58,890 bases of DNA from Cristatella mucedo. Taxonomy: Eukaryota > Bryozoa > Phylactolaemata > Cristatellidae. The position numbers and the translations under genes were made by a program. The notes beneath the pieces were generated by a model, which did not search any database, was not told the origin of the DNA, and saw nothing but the letters and a program-made list of their open reading frames with translations. Location: positions 1 to 58,890 of the forward strand of contig WPIO01000400.1 of assembly GCA_009760855.2 (NCBI GenBank). Reading direction: 5' to 3'. Shown here piece after piece: positions 1 through 10,420 of the stretch; the stretch's first letter is position 1, and each line of letters opens with the position of its first letter.

Positions 1-360
1 TGTCTTTATATTCCGCGATCAGCTGCAAACTCAACCGAAATGAGTTATTCAAGTGCGATTGCCTGAAGCAAGGAGCTGCATTATGCTGCAAACTACGGCA
101 CGCTCTGGTGGGTTGATTTAAAGTATCTAGATATTGTGTGATCTGCTGTGAACTCATGCAAGATAAGCTATTCAAGTGTGAATGGCTTAATGCAAGGCGC
201 CTCACACAGCAGCAAGTTATCACACGCTATAACGAGCAGTATCGAGGTGTCTTAATATGCTGCGATCTGCTGCAAACTCAAGCGAAATGAGTTATTCCAG
301 TGCGATTGCCTAAAGCAAGGCCTGCACTAATCTCCGGGTGACTGCATAACTTGACGGGTT
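1..360 (+). repeat. Partial HOR: end of monomer E plus monomer F
   Basis: Bases 1-114 are the second half of a type E monomer (GCGATCAGCTGCAAACTC). Bases 115-360 are a type F monomer (GTGTGATCTGCTGTGAAC, then the TAATCTCCGGG end). The next monomer is C rather than G, so the HOR order is broken at 361. The left edge is cut by the window. Confidence 0.85.
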
Positions 361-383
361 GATTTAAAGTATCTAGATATTGT

Positions 384-506
384 GCGATCTGCTGTGAAGT
401 CATGCAAAATAAGCTAATTAAGTGTGAATGGCCTTATGCAAGGCGCCGCAATCTGAAGCAAGCCATCACGGCTATAAAGAGCAGTATTGAGGTGTCTTTA
501 TATTTA
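384..506 (+). repeat. Example first half-unit (123 bp) of the dimeric monomer
   Basis: This segment runs from one GCGATCTGCTG motif to its counterpart 123 bp later, inside monomer type C. Landmarks in order are GCGATCTGCTG, ATGCAAAATAAGCTA, AAGTGTGAATGGCC, GCAAGGCGCCGCAATCTG and TATAAAGAGCAG. The following 123 bp show the same landmarks in diverged form. First halves characteristically read GTGTGAATGGC. Confidence 0.85.
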
Positions 507-629
507 CCGATTTGCTGCAAACTCAAGCAAAATGAGTTATTCAATTGCGATTGCCTAAAGCAAGGAGGTACATTTTGGTGCAAACAAAAGCACGCCCCGG
601 CGGATTGGTTTAAAGTATCTAGATATGGT
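507..629 (+). repeat. Example second half-unit (123 bp) of the dimeric monomer
   Basis: This is the second half of the same repeat period. Landmarks align with the first half: CCGATTTGCTG for GCGATCTGCTG, AAGCAAAATGAGTTATTCAA for the ATGCAAAATAAGCTA block, TGCGATTGCC for TGTGAATGGCC, and AAGCAAGGAGGTGCATTTTG for the GCAAGGCGCCGC block. Second halves characteristically read GTGCGATTGCC and end in the GACGGGTTGATTTAAAG boundary. The two halves are homologous but clearly diverged. Confidence 0.85.
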
Positions 630-2582
630 GCGATCTGCTGGGATATCATGCAAGATAAGCGATTCAAGTGTGAATGGCCTTATGCAAGGCGCCGCAATCT
701 GCAGCAAGTTATCACACGATATAACGAGCTGTATCGAGGTGTCCTTCTGTTCCCCGATCAGCTGCAAACTTAACCGAAATGAGTTATTCATGTGCGATTG
801 CTTAAACCAAGGAGCTGCACTCTGCTGCAAGCTACCACAAGCTGAGACGGGTCGATTTAAAGTATCTAGAAATTGTGCGATCTGCTGCGATCTCATCCAA
901 AGTATGTTATTCAAGTGTGAATGGCCTAATGGTAGGGGCCCCACTCTGCAGCAAGCTATCGCACGCTATAACGAGCAGTATCGAGATGTCTTTATATATT
1001 ACGCGATCAGCTGCAAACTCAACCGAAATGAGTTATTCAAGTGCGATTGCCTGAAGCAAGGAGCTGCATTATGCTGCAAGCTACTGCACGCTCTGGTGGG
1101 TTGATTTAAAGTATCTAGATATTGTGCGATCTGCTGTGAACTCGTGCAAAATAAGGTATTCAAGTGTGAATGGCTTAATGCAAAGCACAGCACTCTGCCG
1201 CAAGTTATCACAAGCTATGAGGATGAGTATCGAGGTGTGATTATGTTCCGCGATCTGCTGAAAAATCAAGCAAAATTCGTTTGTCAAGTGCGATTGCCTA
1301 AAGCAAAGCTGAGCACTCTGCTGCCATCTCCTGCACGCTTCGACGGGTGGATTTAAAGTATCTAGATATTGGGCAATCTCATGATATCTCGTGCAGAATA
1401 GGTTATTCAAGTGTGAATGGCTTAATGCAAGGCACTACACTCAACAGCAAGTTATCACACGCAATAACCAGCAGTATTGAGATTTCTTTACATTCCGGGA
1501 TCTTCTGCAAACTCAACCGAAATGAGTTATTCAAGTGCGATTGCCTGAAGCAAGGTGCTGCATTTTGCTTCAAACTACTGCACACACTGGCGGGTTGATT
1601 TAAAGTATCTAGATATTGTGCGATCTGCTGTAGACAAAGCAAAATCAGCTATTCAAGTGTGAATGGCTTAATGCAAGGATCAGCACTCTGCCGCAAGTTA
1701 TCACAAGCTATAAGGATGAGTATCGAGGTGTGTTTATGTTCCGCGATCTGCTGAAAAATCAAGCAAAATTCGTTTTTCAAGTGCGATCGCCTAAAGCAAA
1801 GATGAGCACTCTGCTGCCAGCTCCTGCACGCGTCGACGGGTTGAATTAAAGTATCTAGATATTGGGCAATCTCCTGCTATCTCATGCAAAATAGGTTATT
1901 CAAGTGAGAATGGCTTAATGCAAGGCACTACTGTCCGCAACAAGTTATCACACGCCATAACGAGCAGTATTGAGGTGTCTTTACATTCCGCGATCTTCTG
2001 CAAACTTATTCGAAATGTGTTTTTTAAGTACGATCGCCCTAAGCAAGCCACAGCACTCTGCTGCCAGCTCATGCAAGCTTCGACGGGTGGATTTAAAGTC
2101 TCTAGATATTGTGCGATCTGCTGTAAACTCATGCAAAATAAGTTATTCAAGTGTGAATGGCCTAATGCAAGGCACCGCACTCTGCAGCAAGTTATCATAC
2201 GGAATGAGGTGCGGTATCGAGGTATCTTTATGTTCCGCGATATGCTGCAAAGTCAAGCAAAGTTCGTTATTCAAGTGTGATTGCCTAAACCAAGGTGCAG
2301 CACTCTGCGGCTAGCTCCTGCACGCTTCGACGGTTGGATTTAAAGTAGCTAGATATTGTGCGATCTGCTGTGAACTCATGCAAAATAAGCTATTCAAGTG
2401 TGAATGGCTTAATACAAAGCGGAGAACTCTGCAGCAACCTATTTTAGGCTATTACGAGCTAATTGAGGTGTCTTCATATGCAGCGATCTGCTGCAAACTC
2501 AAGCGGAATGAGTTATCAAATTGCGATTGCCTAAAGCAAGGAGCTGCACTCTGCTGCAAGCTACTGCACGCTCTGACGGGTC

Positions 2583-2907
2583 GATTGAAAGTATCTAGAT
2601 ATTGTGCGATCTGCTGTGAAGTCATGCAAAATAAGCTAATTAAGTGTGAATGGCCTTATGCAAGACGCAGCAATCTGAAGCAAGCCATCACGGCTATAAA
2701 GAGCAGTATCGAGGTGTCTTTATATTTACCGATTTGCTGCAAACTCAAGCAAAATGAGTTATTCAATTGCGATTGCCTAAAGCAAGGAGGTGCATTTTGG
2801 TGCAAACAACAGCATGCCCCGGCGGATTGGAAATGAGATATTCATGTGCGATTGCTTAAACTAAGGAGCTGCAGTCTGCTGCAAGCTACCACACGCTGAG
2901 ACGGGTC
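2583..2907 (+). repeat. C/D fusion monomer with ~168-bp deletion
   Basis: Type C runs normally to CCCCGGCGGATTGG near 2830. The sequence then continues at once with AAATGAGATATTCATGTG, which normally lies in the second half of D. The beginning of D, including its TATCTAGATATGG boundary, is missing. The fused unit is 325 bp where C plus D would be about 493. At most one or two bases of homology exist at the join, unlike the clean hybrids elsewhere. Confidence 0.85.
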
Positions 2908-3154
2908 GATTTAAAGTATCTAGATATTGTGCGATCTGCTGCGATCTCATCCAAAGAATGTTATTCAAGTGTGAATGGCCTAATGGTAGGCGCCCCACTC
3001 TGCAGCAAGCTATCGCACGCTATAACGAGCAGCATCGAGATGTCTTTATATTCCGCGATCAGCTGCAAACTCAACCGAAATGAGTTATTCAAGTGCGATT
3101 GCCTGAAGCAAGGAGCTGCATTATGCTGCAAGCTACTGCACGCTCTGGTGGGTT

Positions 3155-3400
3155 GATTTAAAGTATCTAGATATTGTGTGATCTGCTGTGAACTCATGCA
3201 AGATAAGCTATTCAAGTGTGAATTGCCTAATGCAAGGCTCCACAATCTGCAGCAAGTTATCACACGATATAACGAGCAGTATTGAGGTGTCTTTATATTC
3301 AGCGATCTGCTGCAAACTCAAGCGAATTGAATTATTAAAGTGCGATTGCCTAAAGCAAGGTCTGCACTCTGCTCCGAGCTACTTCATGCCTTGACGGGTT
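3155..3400 (+). repeat. F/G hybrid monomer
   Basis: The monomer begins as F (GTGTGATCTGCTGTGAACTC, ATGCAAGATAAGC) and switches near 3220-3235 to G (CAAGGCTCCACAATCTG, then the CTCCGAGCTACTTC end). Its length is a normal 246 bp, so this is an in-register exchange that removed one monomer. Confidence 0.85.
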
Positions 3401-3894
3401 GATTTGAAGTATCTAGATATTGTGCGATCTGCTGTGAACTCATGCAAAATAAGGTATTCAAGTGTGAATGGCTTAATGCAAAGCACAGCACTCTGCCGCA
3501 AGTTCTCACAAGCTATGAGGATGAGTATCGAGGTGTGTTTATGTTCAGCGATCTGCTGCAAAATCAAGCATAAGGCGTTTTTCAAGTGCGATTGCCTAAA
3601 GCAAAGATGAGCACTCTGCTGCCAGCTCCTGCACGCGTCGACGGGTTAAATTAAAGTATCTAGATATTGGGCAATCTCCTGCTATCTCATGCAAAATAGG
3701 TTATTCAAGTGAGAATGGCTTAATGCAAGGCACTACTGTCCGCAACAAGTTATCACACGCCATATCGAGCAGTATTGAGGTGTCTTTACATTCTGCGATC
3801 TTCCGCAAACTTATTCGAAATGTGTTTTTTAAGTACGATTGCCCTAAGCAACGTGCAGCACTCTGCTGCCAGCTCATGCAAGCTTCGACTGGTG

Positions 3895-4386
3895 GATTTA
3901 AAGTCTCTAGATATTGTGCGATCTGCTGTAAACTCATGCAAAATAAGTTATTCAAGTGTAAATGGCCTAATGCAAGGCGCCGCACTCTGCAGCAAGTTAT
4001 CACACGGAATGAGGTGCAGTATCGAGGTATCTTTATGTTCTGCGATATGCTGCAAAATCAAGCAAAGTTCGTTATTCAAGTGTGATTGCCTAAACCAAGG
4101 TGCAGCACTCTGCTGCTAGCTCCTGCACGCTTCGACGGGTGGATTTAAAGTATCTAGATATTGGGCCATCTCCTGCTATCTCGTGCAAAATAGGTTATTC
4201 AAGTGTGAATGGCTTAATGCATGGCACTACACTCCACAGCAAGTTATCACACGCCATAACGAGCAGTATTGAGGTGTCTTTACATTCCGCGATTTCTGCA
4301 AACTCATTCGAAATGTGTTTTTTAAGTACGATTGCCCAAGCAACGTGCAGCACTCTGCTGCCAGCTCATGCAAGCTTCGACGGGTG
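3895..4386 (+). repeat. Minimal two-monomer HOR: A-I/K
   Basis: Only two monomers lie between consecutive A starts (3895 and 4387): a complete A and, at 4142-4386, a hybrid that begins like I (TCTCGTGCAAAATAGG, GGCACTACACTCC) and ends like K (GATTTCTGCAAACTC, TCGAAATGTG). B to H are missing altogether. It is the shortest HOR in the window. Confidence 0.87.
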
Positions 4387-5371
4387 GATTTAAAGTCTCT
4401 AGATATTGTGCGATCTGCTGTAAACTCATGCAAAATAAGTTATTCAAGTGTAAATGGCTTAATGCAAGGCACCGCACTCTGCAGCAAGTTATCACACGGG
4501 ATGAGGTGCAGTATCGAGGTATCTTTATGTTCTGCGATATGCTGCAAAATCAAGCAAAGTTCGTTATTCAAGTATGATTGCCTAAACCAAGTTGCAGCAC
4601 TCTACTGCTAGCTCCTGCATGCTTCGACGGTTGGATTTAAAGTAGCTAGATATTGTGCGATCTGCTGTGAACTCATGCAAAGAAGCTATTCAAGTGTGAA
4701 TGGCTTAATGCAAGGCACTACACTCAACAGCAAGTTATAACACGCAATAACCAGCAGTATTGAGATGTCTTTACATTCCGGGATCTTCTGCAAACTCAAC
4801 CGAAATGAGTTATTCAAGTGCGATTGCCTGAAGCAAGGTGCTGCATTTTGCTGCAAACTACTGCACACACTGGCGGGTTGATTTAAAGTATCTAGATATT
4901 GTGCGATCTGCTGTAGACAAAGCAAAATCAGCTATTCAAGTGTGAATGGCTTAATGCAAGAATCAGCACTCTGCCGCAAGTTATAACAAGCTATAAGGAT
5001 GAGTATCGAGGTGTGTTTATGTTCCGCGATCTGCTGAAAAATCAAGCAAAATTTGTTTTTCAAGTGCGATTGCCTAAAGCAAAGATGAGCACTCTGCTGC
5101 CAGCTCCTGCAAGCTTCGACGGGTTGAATTAAAGTATCTAGATATTGGGCAATCTCCTGCTATCTCATGCAAAATAGGTTATTCAAGTGAGAATGGCTTA
5201 ATGCAAGGCTTTACACTCCGCAACAAGTTATCACACGCCATAACGAGCTGTATTGAGGTGTCTTTACATTCCGCGATTTCTGCAAACTCTTTCGAAATGT
5301 GTTTTTTAAGTACGATTGCCCTAAGCAACGTGCAGCACTCTGCTGCCAGCTCATGCAAGCTTCGACGGGTG
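4387..5371 (+). repeat. Four-monomer HOR: A-B/I-J-K
   Basis: Monomer starts are A 4387, B/I 4634, J 4880 and K 5126. The second monomer begins as B (TAGCTAGATATTG, ATGCAAAGAAGC) and becomes I at GGCACTACACTCAACAGC, continuing with CAATAACCAGCAG. C to H are missing. The J copy carries the private variant CAAGAATCAGC, shared with a J near 46757. Confidence 0.87.
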
Positions 5372-6110
5372 GATTTAAAGTCTCTAGATATTGTGTGATC
5401 TGCTGTAAACTCATGCAAAATAAGTTATTCAAGTGTAAATGGCTTAATGCAAGGCACCGCACTCTGCAGCAAGTTATCACACGGAATGAGATGCAGTATC
5501 GAGGTGTCTTTATGTTCTGCGATATGCTGCAAAATCAATCAAAGTTCGTTATTCAAGTGTGATTGCCTAAACCAAGGTGCAGCACTCTGCTGCTAGCTCC
5601 TGCATGCTTCGACGGTTGGATTTAAAGTAGCTAGATATTGTGCGATCTGCTGTGAACTCATGCAAAGAAGCTATTCAAGTGTGAATGGCTTAATGCAAAG
5701 CTCAGAACTCTGCAGCAACTTATTACAGGCTAATACGAGCTCTATTGAGGTGTCTTCATATTCAGAGATCTGCTGCAAACGCAAGCGGAATGAGTTATCA
5801 AATTGCGATTGCCTAAAGCAAGGAGCTGCACTCTGCTGCAAGCTACTGCACGCTCTGACGGGTCGATTGAAAGTATCTAGATATTGTGCGAACTGCTGTG
5901 AAGTCATGCAAAATAAGCTAATTAAGTGTGAATGGCCTTATGCAAGGCGCCGCAATCTGAAGCAAGCCATCACGGCTATAAAGAGCAGTATCGAGGTGTC
6001 TTTATATTTACCGATTTGCTGCAAACTCAAGCAAAATGAGTTATTCAATTGCGATTGCCTAAAGCAAGGAGGTGAATTTTGGTGCAAACAACAGCATGCC
6101 CCGGCGGATT

Positions 6111-6484
6111 GGTTTAAAGTATCTAGATATGGTGCGATCTGCTGGGATATTATGCAAGATAAGCTATTCAAGTGTGAATGGCCTAATGCAAGGCGCTGCA
6201 ATCTGCAGCAACTTATTACACGATATAACGAGCTGTATCGAGGTGTCTTTCTGTTCCCCGATCAGCTGCAAACTTAACCGAAATGAGTTATTCATGTGCG
6301 ATTGCTCAAACCAAGGAGCTGCNCCCACTCTGCAGCAAGCTATCGCAGGCTATAACGAGCAGTATCGAGATGTCTTTATATTCCGCGATCAGCTGCAAAC
6401 TCAACCGAAATGAGGTATTCAAGTGCGATTGCCTGAAGCAAGGAGCTGCATTATGCTGCAAGCTACTGCACGCTCTGGTGGGTT
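6111..6484 (+). repeat. D/E fused monomer containing the ambiguous base
   Basis: D is normal through AAACCAAGGAGCTGC (to 6322). After the N at 6323 the sequence resumes as E at CCCACTCTGCAGCAAGC. The loss is about 120 bp, close to one half-unit, which is what aligning the second half of D with the first half of E would produce. Because the join is exactly at an N, a real deletion and an assembly artefact cannot be told apart. Confidence 0.8.
6323..6323. other. Single ambiguous base (N), possible hidden assembly gap
   Basis: This is the only non-ACGT symbol I noticed. It sits exactly on the D/E join, so it may stand for an unresolved gap rather than one uncertain base. Confidence 0.9.
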
Positions 6485-7963
6485 GATTTAAAGTATCTAG
6501 ATATTGTGTGATCTGCTGTGAACTCATGCAAGATAAGCTATTCAAGTGTGAATTGCTTAATGCAAGGCGCCTCACACAGCAGCAAGTTATCACACGCTAT
6601 AACGAGCAGTATCGAGGTGTCTTAATATGCTGCGATCTGCTGCAAACTCAAGCGAAATGAGTTATTCAAGTGCGATTGCCTAAAGCAAGGCCTGCACTAA
6701 TCTCCGGGCGACTGAATGACTTGACGGGTTGATTTAAAGTATCTAGATATAGTGCGATCTGCTGTGAAGTCATGCAAAATAAGCTATTCAAGTGTGAATG
6801 GCCTAATGCAAGGCTCCACAATCTGCAGCAAGTTATCACACGATATTACGAGCAGTATCGAGGTGTCTTTATATTCAGCGATCTGCTGCAAACTCAAGCG
6901 AATTGAATTATTCAAGTGCTATTGCCTAAAGCAAGGCCTGCACTCTGCTCCGAGCTACTTCATACCTTGACGGGTTGATTTGAAGTATCTAGATATTGTG
7001 CGATCTGCTGTGAACTCATGCAAAATAAGGTATTCAAGTGTGAATGGCTTAATGCAAAGCACAGCACTCTGCCGCAAGTTTTCACAAGCTATGAGGATGA
7101 GTATCGAGGTGTGTTTGTGTTCCGCGATCTGCTGAAAAAATAAGCGAAATTCGTTTTTCAAGTGCGATTGCCTAAAGCAAAGCTGAGCACTCTGCTGCCA
7201 GCTCCTGCACGCTTCGACGGGTGGATTTAAAGTATCTAGATATTGGGCAATCTCATGCTTTCTCGTGCAGAATAGGTTATTCAAGTGTGAATGGCTTAAT
7301 GCAAGGCACTACACTCAACAGCAAGTTATCACACGCAATAACCAGCAGTATTGAGATGTCTTTACATTCCGGGATCTTCTGCAAACTCAACCGAAATGAG
7401 TTATTCAAGTGCGATTGCCTGAAGCAAGGTGCTGCATTTTGCTGCAAACTACTGCACACACTGGCGGGTTGATTTAAAGTATCTAGATATTGTGCGATCT
7501 GCTGTAGACAAAGCAAAATCAGCTATTCAAGTGTGAATGGCTTAATGCAAGGATCAGCACTCTGCCGCAAGTTATCACAAGCTATAAGGATGAGTATCGA
7601 GGTGTGTTTATGTTTCGCGATCTGCTGAAAAATCAAGCAAAATTTGTTTTTTCAAGTGCGATTGCCTAAAGCAAAGATGAGCACTCTGCTGCCAGCTCCT
7701 GCAAGCTTCGACGGGTTGAATTAAAGTATCCAGATATTGGGCAATCTCCTGCTATCTCATGCAAAATAGGTTATTCAAGTGAGAATGGCCTAATTCAAGG
7801 CACTACACTCTGCAACAAGTTATCACACGCCATAACGAGCAGTATTAAGGTGTCTTTACATTCCGCGATTTCTGCAAACTCATTCGAAATGTGTTTTTTA
7901 AGTACGATTGCCCTAAGCAACGTGCAGCACTCTGCTGCCAGCTCATGCAAGCTTCGACGGGTG

Positions 7964-10173
7964 GATTTAAAGTCTCTAGATATTGTGCGATCTGCTGTAA
8001 ACTCATGCAAAATAAGTTATTCAAGTGTAAATGGCTTAATGCAAGGCACCGCACTCTGCAGCAAGTTATCACACGGGATGAGGTGCAGTATCGAGGTATC
8101 TTTATGTTCTGCGATATGCTGCTGCAAAATCAATTCAAGTGTGACTGCCTAAACCAAGGTGCAGCACTCTGCTGCTAGCTCCTGCATGCTTCGACGGTTG
8201 GATTTAAAGTAGCTAGATATTGTGCGATCTGCTGTGAACTCATGCAAAGAAGCTATTCAAATGTGAATTGCTTAATGCAAAGCTCAGAACTCTGCAGCAA
8301 CTTATTACAGGCTAATACGAGCTCTATTGAGGTGTCTTCATATTCAGAGATCTGCTGCAAACGCAAGCGGAATGAGTTATCAAATTGCGATTGCCTAAAG
8401 GAAGGAGCTGCACTCTGCTGCAAGCTACTGCACTCTCTGACGGGTCGATTAAAAGTATCTAGATATTGTGCGATCTGCTGTGAAGTCATGCAAAATAAGC
8501 TAATCAAGTGTGAATGGCCTTATGCAAGGCGCAGCAATCTGAAGCAAGCTATCACGGCTATAAAGAGCAGTATCGAGGTGTCTTTATATTTACCGATTTG
8601 CTGCAAACTCAAGCAAAATGAGTTATTCAATTGCGATTGCCTAAAGCAAGGAGGTGAATTTTGGTGCAAACAACAGCATGCCCCGGCGGATAGGTTTAAA
8701 GTATCTAGATATGGTGCGATCTGCTGGGATATTATGGAAGATAAGCTATTCAAGTGTGAATGGCCTTATGCAAGGCGCCGCAATCTGCAGCAAGTTATTA
8801 CACGATATAACGAGCTGTATCAAGGTGTCTATCTGTTCCCCGATCAGCTGCAAACCTAACCGAAATGAGTTATTCATGTGCGATTGCTTAAACCAAGGAG
8901 CCGCACTCTGCTGCAAGCTACCACACGCTGAGACGGGTCGATTTAAAGTGTCTAGATATTGTGCGATCTGCTGCGATCTCATCCAAAGTATGTTATTCAA
9001 GTGTGAATGGCCTAATGGTAGGGGCCCCACTTTGCAGCAAGGTATCGCACGCTATTACGAGCATTATCGAGATGTCTTTATATTCCGCGATCAGCTGCAA
9101 ACTCAACCGAAATGAGGTATTCAAGTGCGATTGCCTGAAGCAAGGAGCTGCATTATGCTGCAAGCTACTGCACGCTCATGTGGGTTGATTTAAAGTATCT
9201 AGATATTGTGTGATCTGCTGTGAACTCATGTAAGATAAGCTATTCAAGTGTGAATTGCTTAATGCAAGGCGCCTCACACAGCAGCAAGTTATCACACGCG
9301 ATAACGAGCAGTATCGAGGTGTCTTAATATGCTGCGATCTGCTGCAAACTCAAGCGAAATGAGTTATTCAAGTGCGATTGCCTAAAGCAAGGCCTGCACT
9401 AATCTCCGGGCGACTGCATGACTTGACGGGTCGATTTAAAGTATCTAGATATAGTGCGATCTGCTGTGAAGTCATGCAAAATAAGCTATTCAAGTGTGAA
9501 TGGCCGAATGCAAGGCTCCACAATCTGCAGCAAGTTATCACACGATATAACGAGCAGTATTGACGTGTCTTTATATTCAGCGATCTGCGGCAAACTCAAG
9601 CGAATTGAATTATTCAAGTGCGATTGCCTAAAGCAAGGCCTGCACTCTGCTCCGAGCTACTTCATGCCTTGACGGGTTGATTTGAAGTATCTAGATATTG
9701 TGCGATCTGCTGTGAACTCATGCAAAATAAGGTATTTAAGTGTGAATGGCTTAATGCAAAGCACAGCACTCTGCCGCAAATTATCACAAGCTATGAGGAT
9801 GAGTATCGAGGTGTGTTTATGTTCAGCGATCTGCTGCAAAATCAAGCATAAGGCGTTTTTTCAAGTGCGATTGCCTAAAGCAAAGATGAGCACTCTGCTG
9901 CCAGCTCCTGCACGCGTCGACGGGTTAAATTAAAGTATCTAGATATTGGGCAATCTCCTGCTATCTCATGCAAAATAGGTTATTCAAGTGAGAATGGCTT
10001 AATGCAAGGCACTACTGTCCGCAACAAGTTATCACACGCCATATCGAGCAGTATTGAGGTGTCTTTACATTCTGCGATCTTCTGCAAACTTATTCGAAAT
10101 GTGTTTTTTAAGTACGATTGCCCTAAGCAACGTGCAGCACTCTGCTGCCAGCTCATGCAAGCTTCGACGGGTG
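7964..10173 (+). repeat. Nine-monomer HOR (A-B-C-D-E-F-G-H-K), private-variant class 1
   Basis: Length is 2,210 bp. I and J are absent. Private variants include CCTAAAGGAAGGAGC in B, ATTATGGAAGATAAGC in D, GGAGCCGCACTC at the D end, GAGCATTATCGAG in E and ATGTAAGATAAGC in F. All recur in the HOR at 53458-55665. Monomer A has lost bases in its second half (AAAATCAATTCAAG) and has an extra CTG before this. Confidence 0.9.
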
Positions 10174-10420
10174 GATTTAAAGTCTCTAGATATTGTGCGA
10201 TCTGCTGTAAACTCATGCAAAATAAGTTATTCAAGTGTAAATGGCTTAATGCAAGGCACCGCACTCTGCAGCAAGTTATCACACGGAATGAGGTGCAGTA
10301 TCGAGGTATCTTTATGTTCTGCGATATGCTGCAAAATCAAGCAAAGTTCGTTATTCAAGTGTGATTGCCTAAACCAAGGTGCAGCACTCTGCTGCAAGCT
10401 ACTGCACGCTCTGACGGGTC
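10174..10420 (+). repeat. A/B hybrid monomer (first of three)
   Basis: The monomer is A through CCTAAACCAAGGTGCAGC, then continues as B with TGCTGCAAGCTACTGCACGC where A would read TGCTGCTAGCTCCTGCATGC. The exchange lies in the shared GCACTCTGCTGC. It removes one monomer without changing monomer length. Confidence 0.88.

Larger units (their letters stand above)
361..2089 (+). repeat. Rearranged HOR: C-D-E-H-I-J-K
   Basis: Monomer starts are C 361, D 607, E 854, H 1103, I 1350, J 1597 and K 1843. F and G are absent: the E monomer is followed at 1103 by a monomer with H diagnostics (AATAAGGTATTCAAG, CAAAGCACAGCACTCTGCC). E carries two extra bases around 995 (TATATATTACGCG instead of TATATTCCGCG). 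The first monomer starts GATTTAAAG as G does but then matches C, so it is a G/C hybrid at its extreme 5' end. Confidence 0.85.
2090..3894 (+). repeat. Shortened HOR: A-B-C/D-E-F/G-H-K
   Basis: Monomer starts are A 2090, B 2337, C 2583 (fused into D), E 2908, F/G 3155, H 3401 and K 3648. Its 1,805 bp are accounted for by a ~168-bp internal loss at the C/D junction, fusion of F with G, and absence of I and J. Confidence 0.87.
5372..7963 (+). repeat. Near-complete 11-type HOR with a D/E collapse and one N
   Basis: Monomer starts are A 5372, B 5619, C 5865, D 6111 (fused to E), F 6485, G 6731, H 6977, I 7224, J 7471 and K 7718. All types are represented but D and E share 374 bp instead of about 494. 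Private variants in A (GTGTGATCTGCTGTAAAC and CAATCAAAGTTCG) recur in the HOR starting at 47169. Confidence 0.87.

Noticed and set aside
200-240. Hairpin from GTTAT and ATAAC around CACACGCT
   Set aside because: It has only a 5-bp stem and an 8-base loop, with mutations in many monomers not compensated on the other arm. There is no support for a structured RNA.
990-1010. TATA-like promoter sites (TTTATATATTAC and similar)
   Set aside because: They are A+T-rich repeat segments recurring in every copy, with no linked gene or start.
2080-2100. CENP-B box in GCTTCGACGGGTGG
   Set aside because: TTCG and CGGG are both present, but the canonical box needs TTCG-4-A-2-CGGG. Here they are separated by one base, so the motif does not fit.
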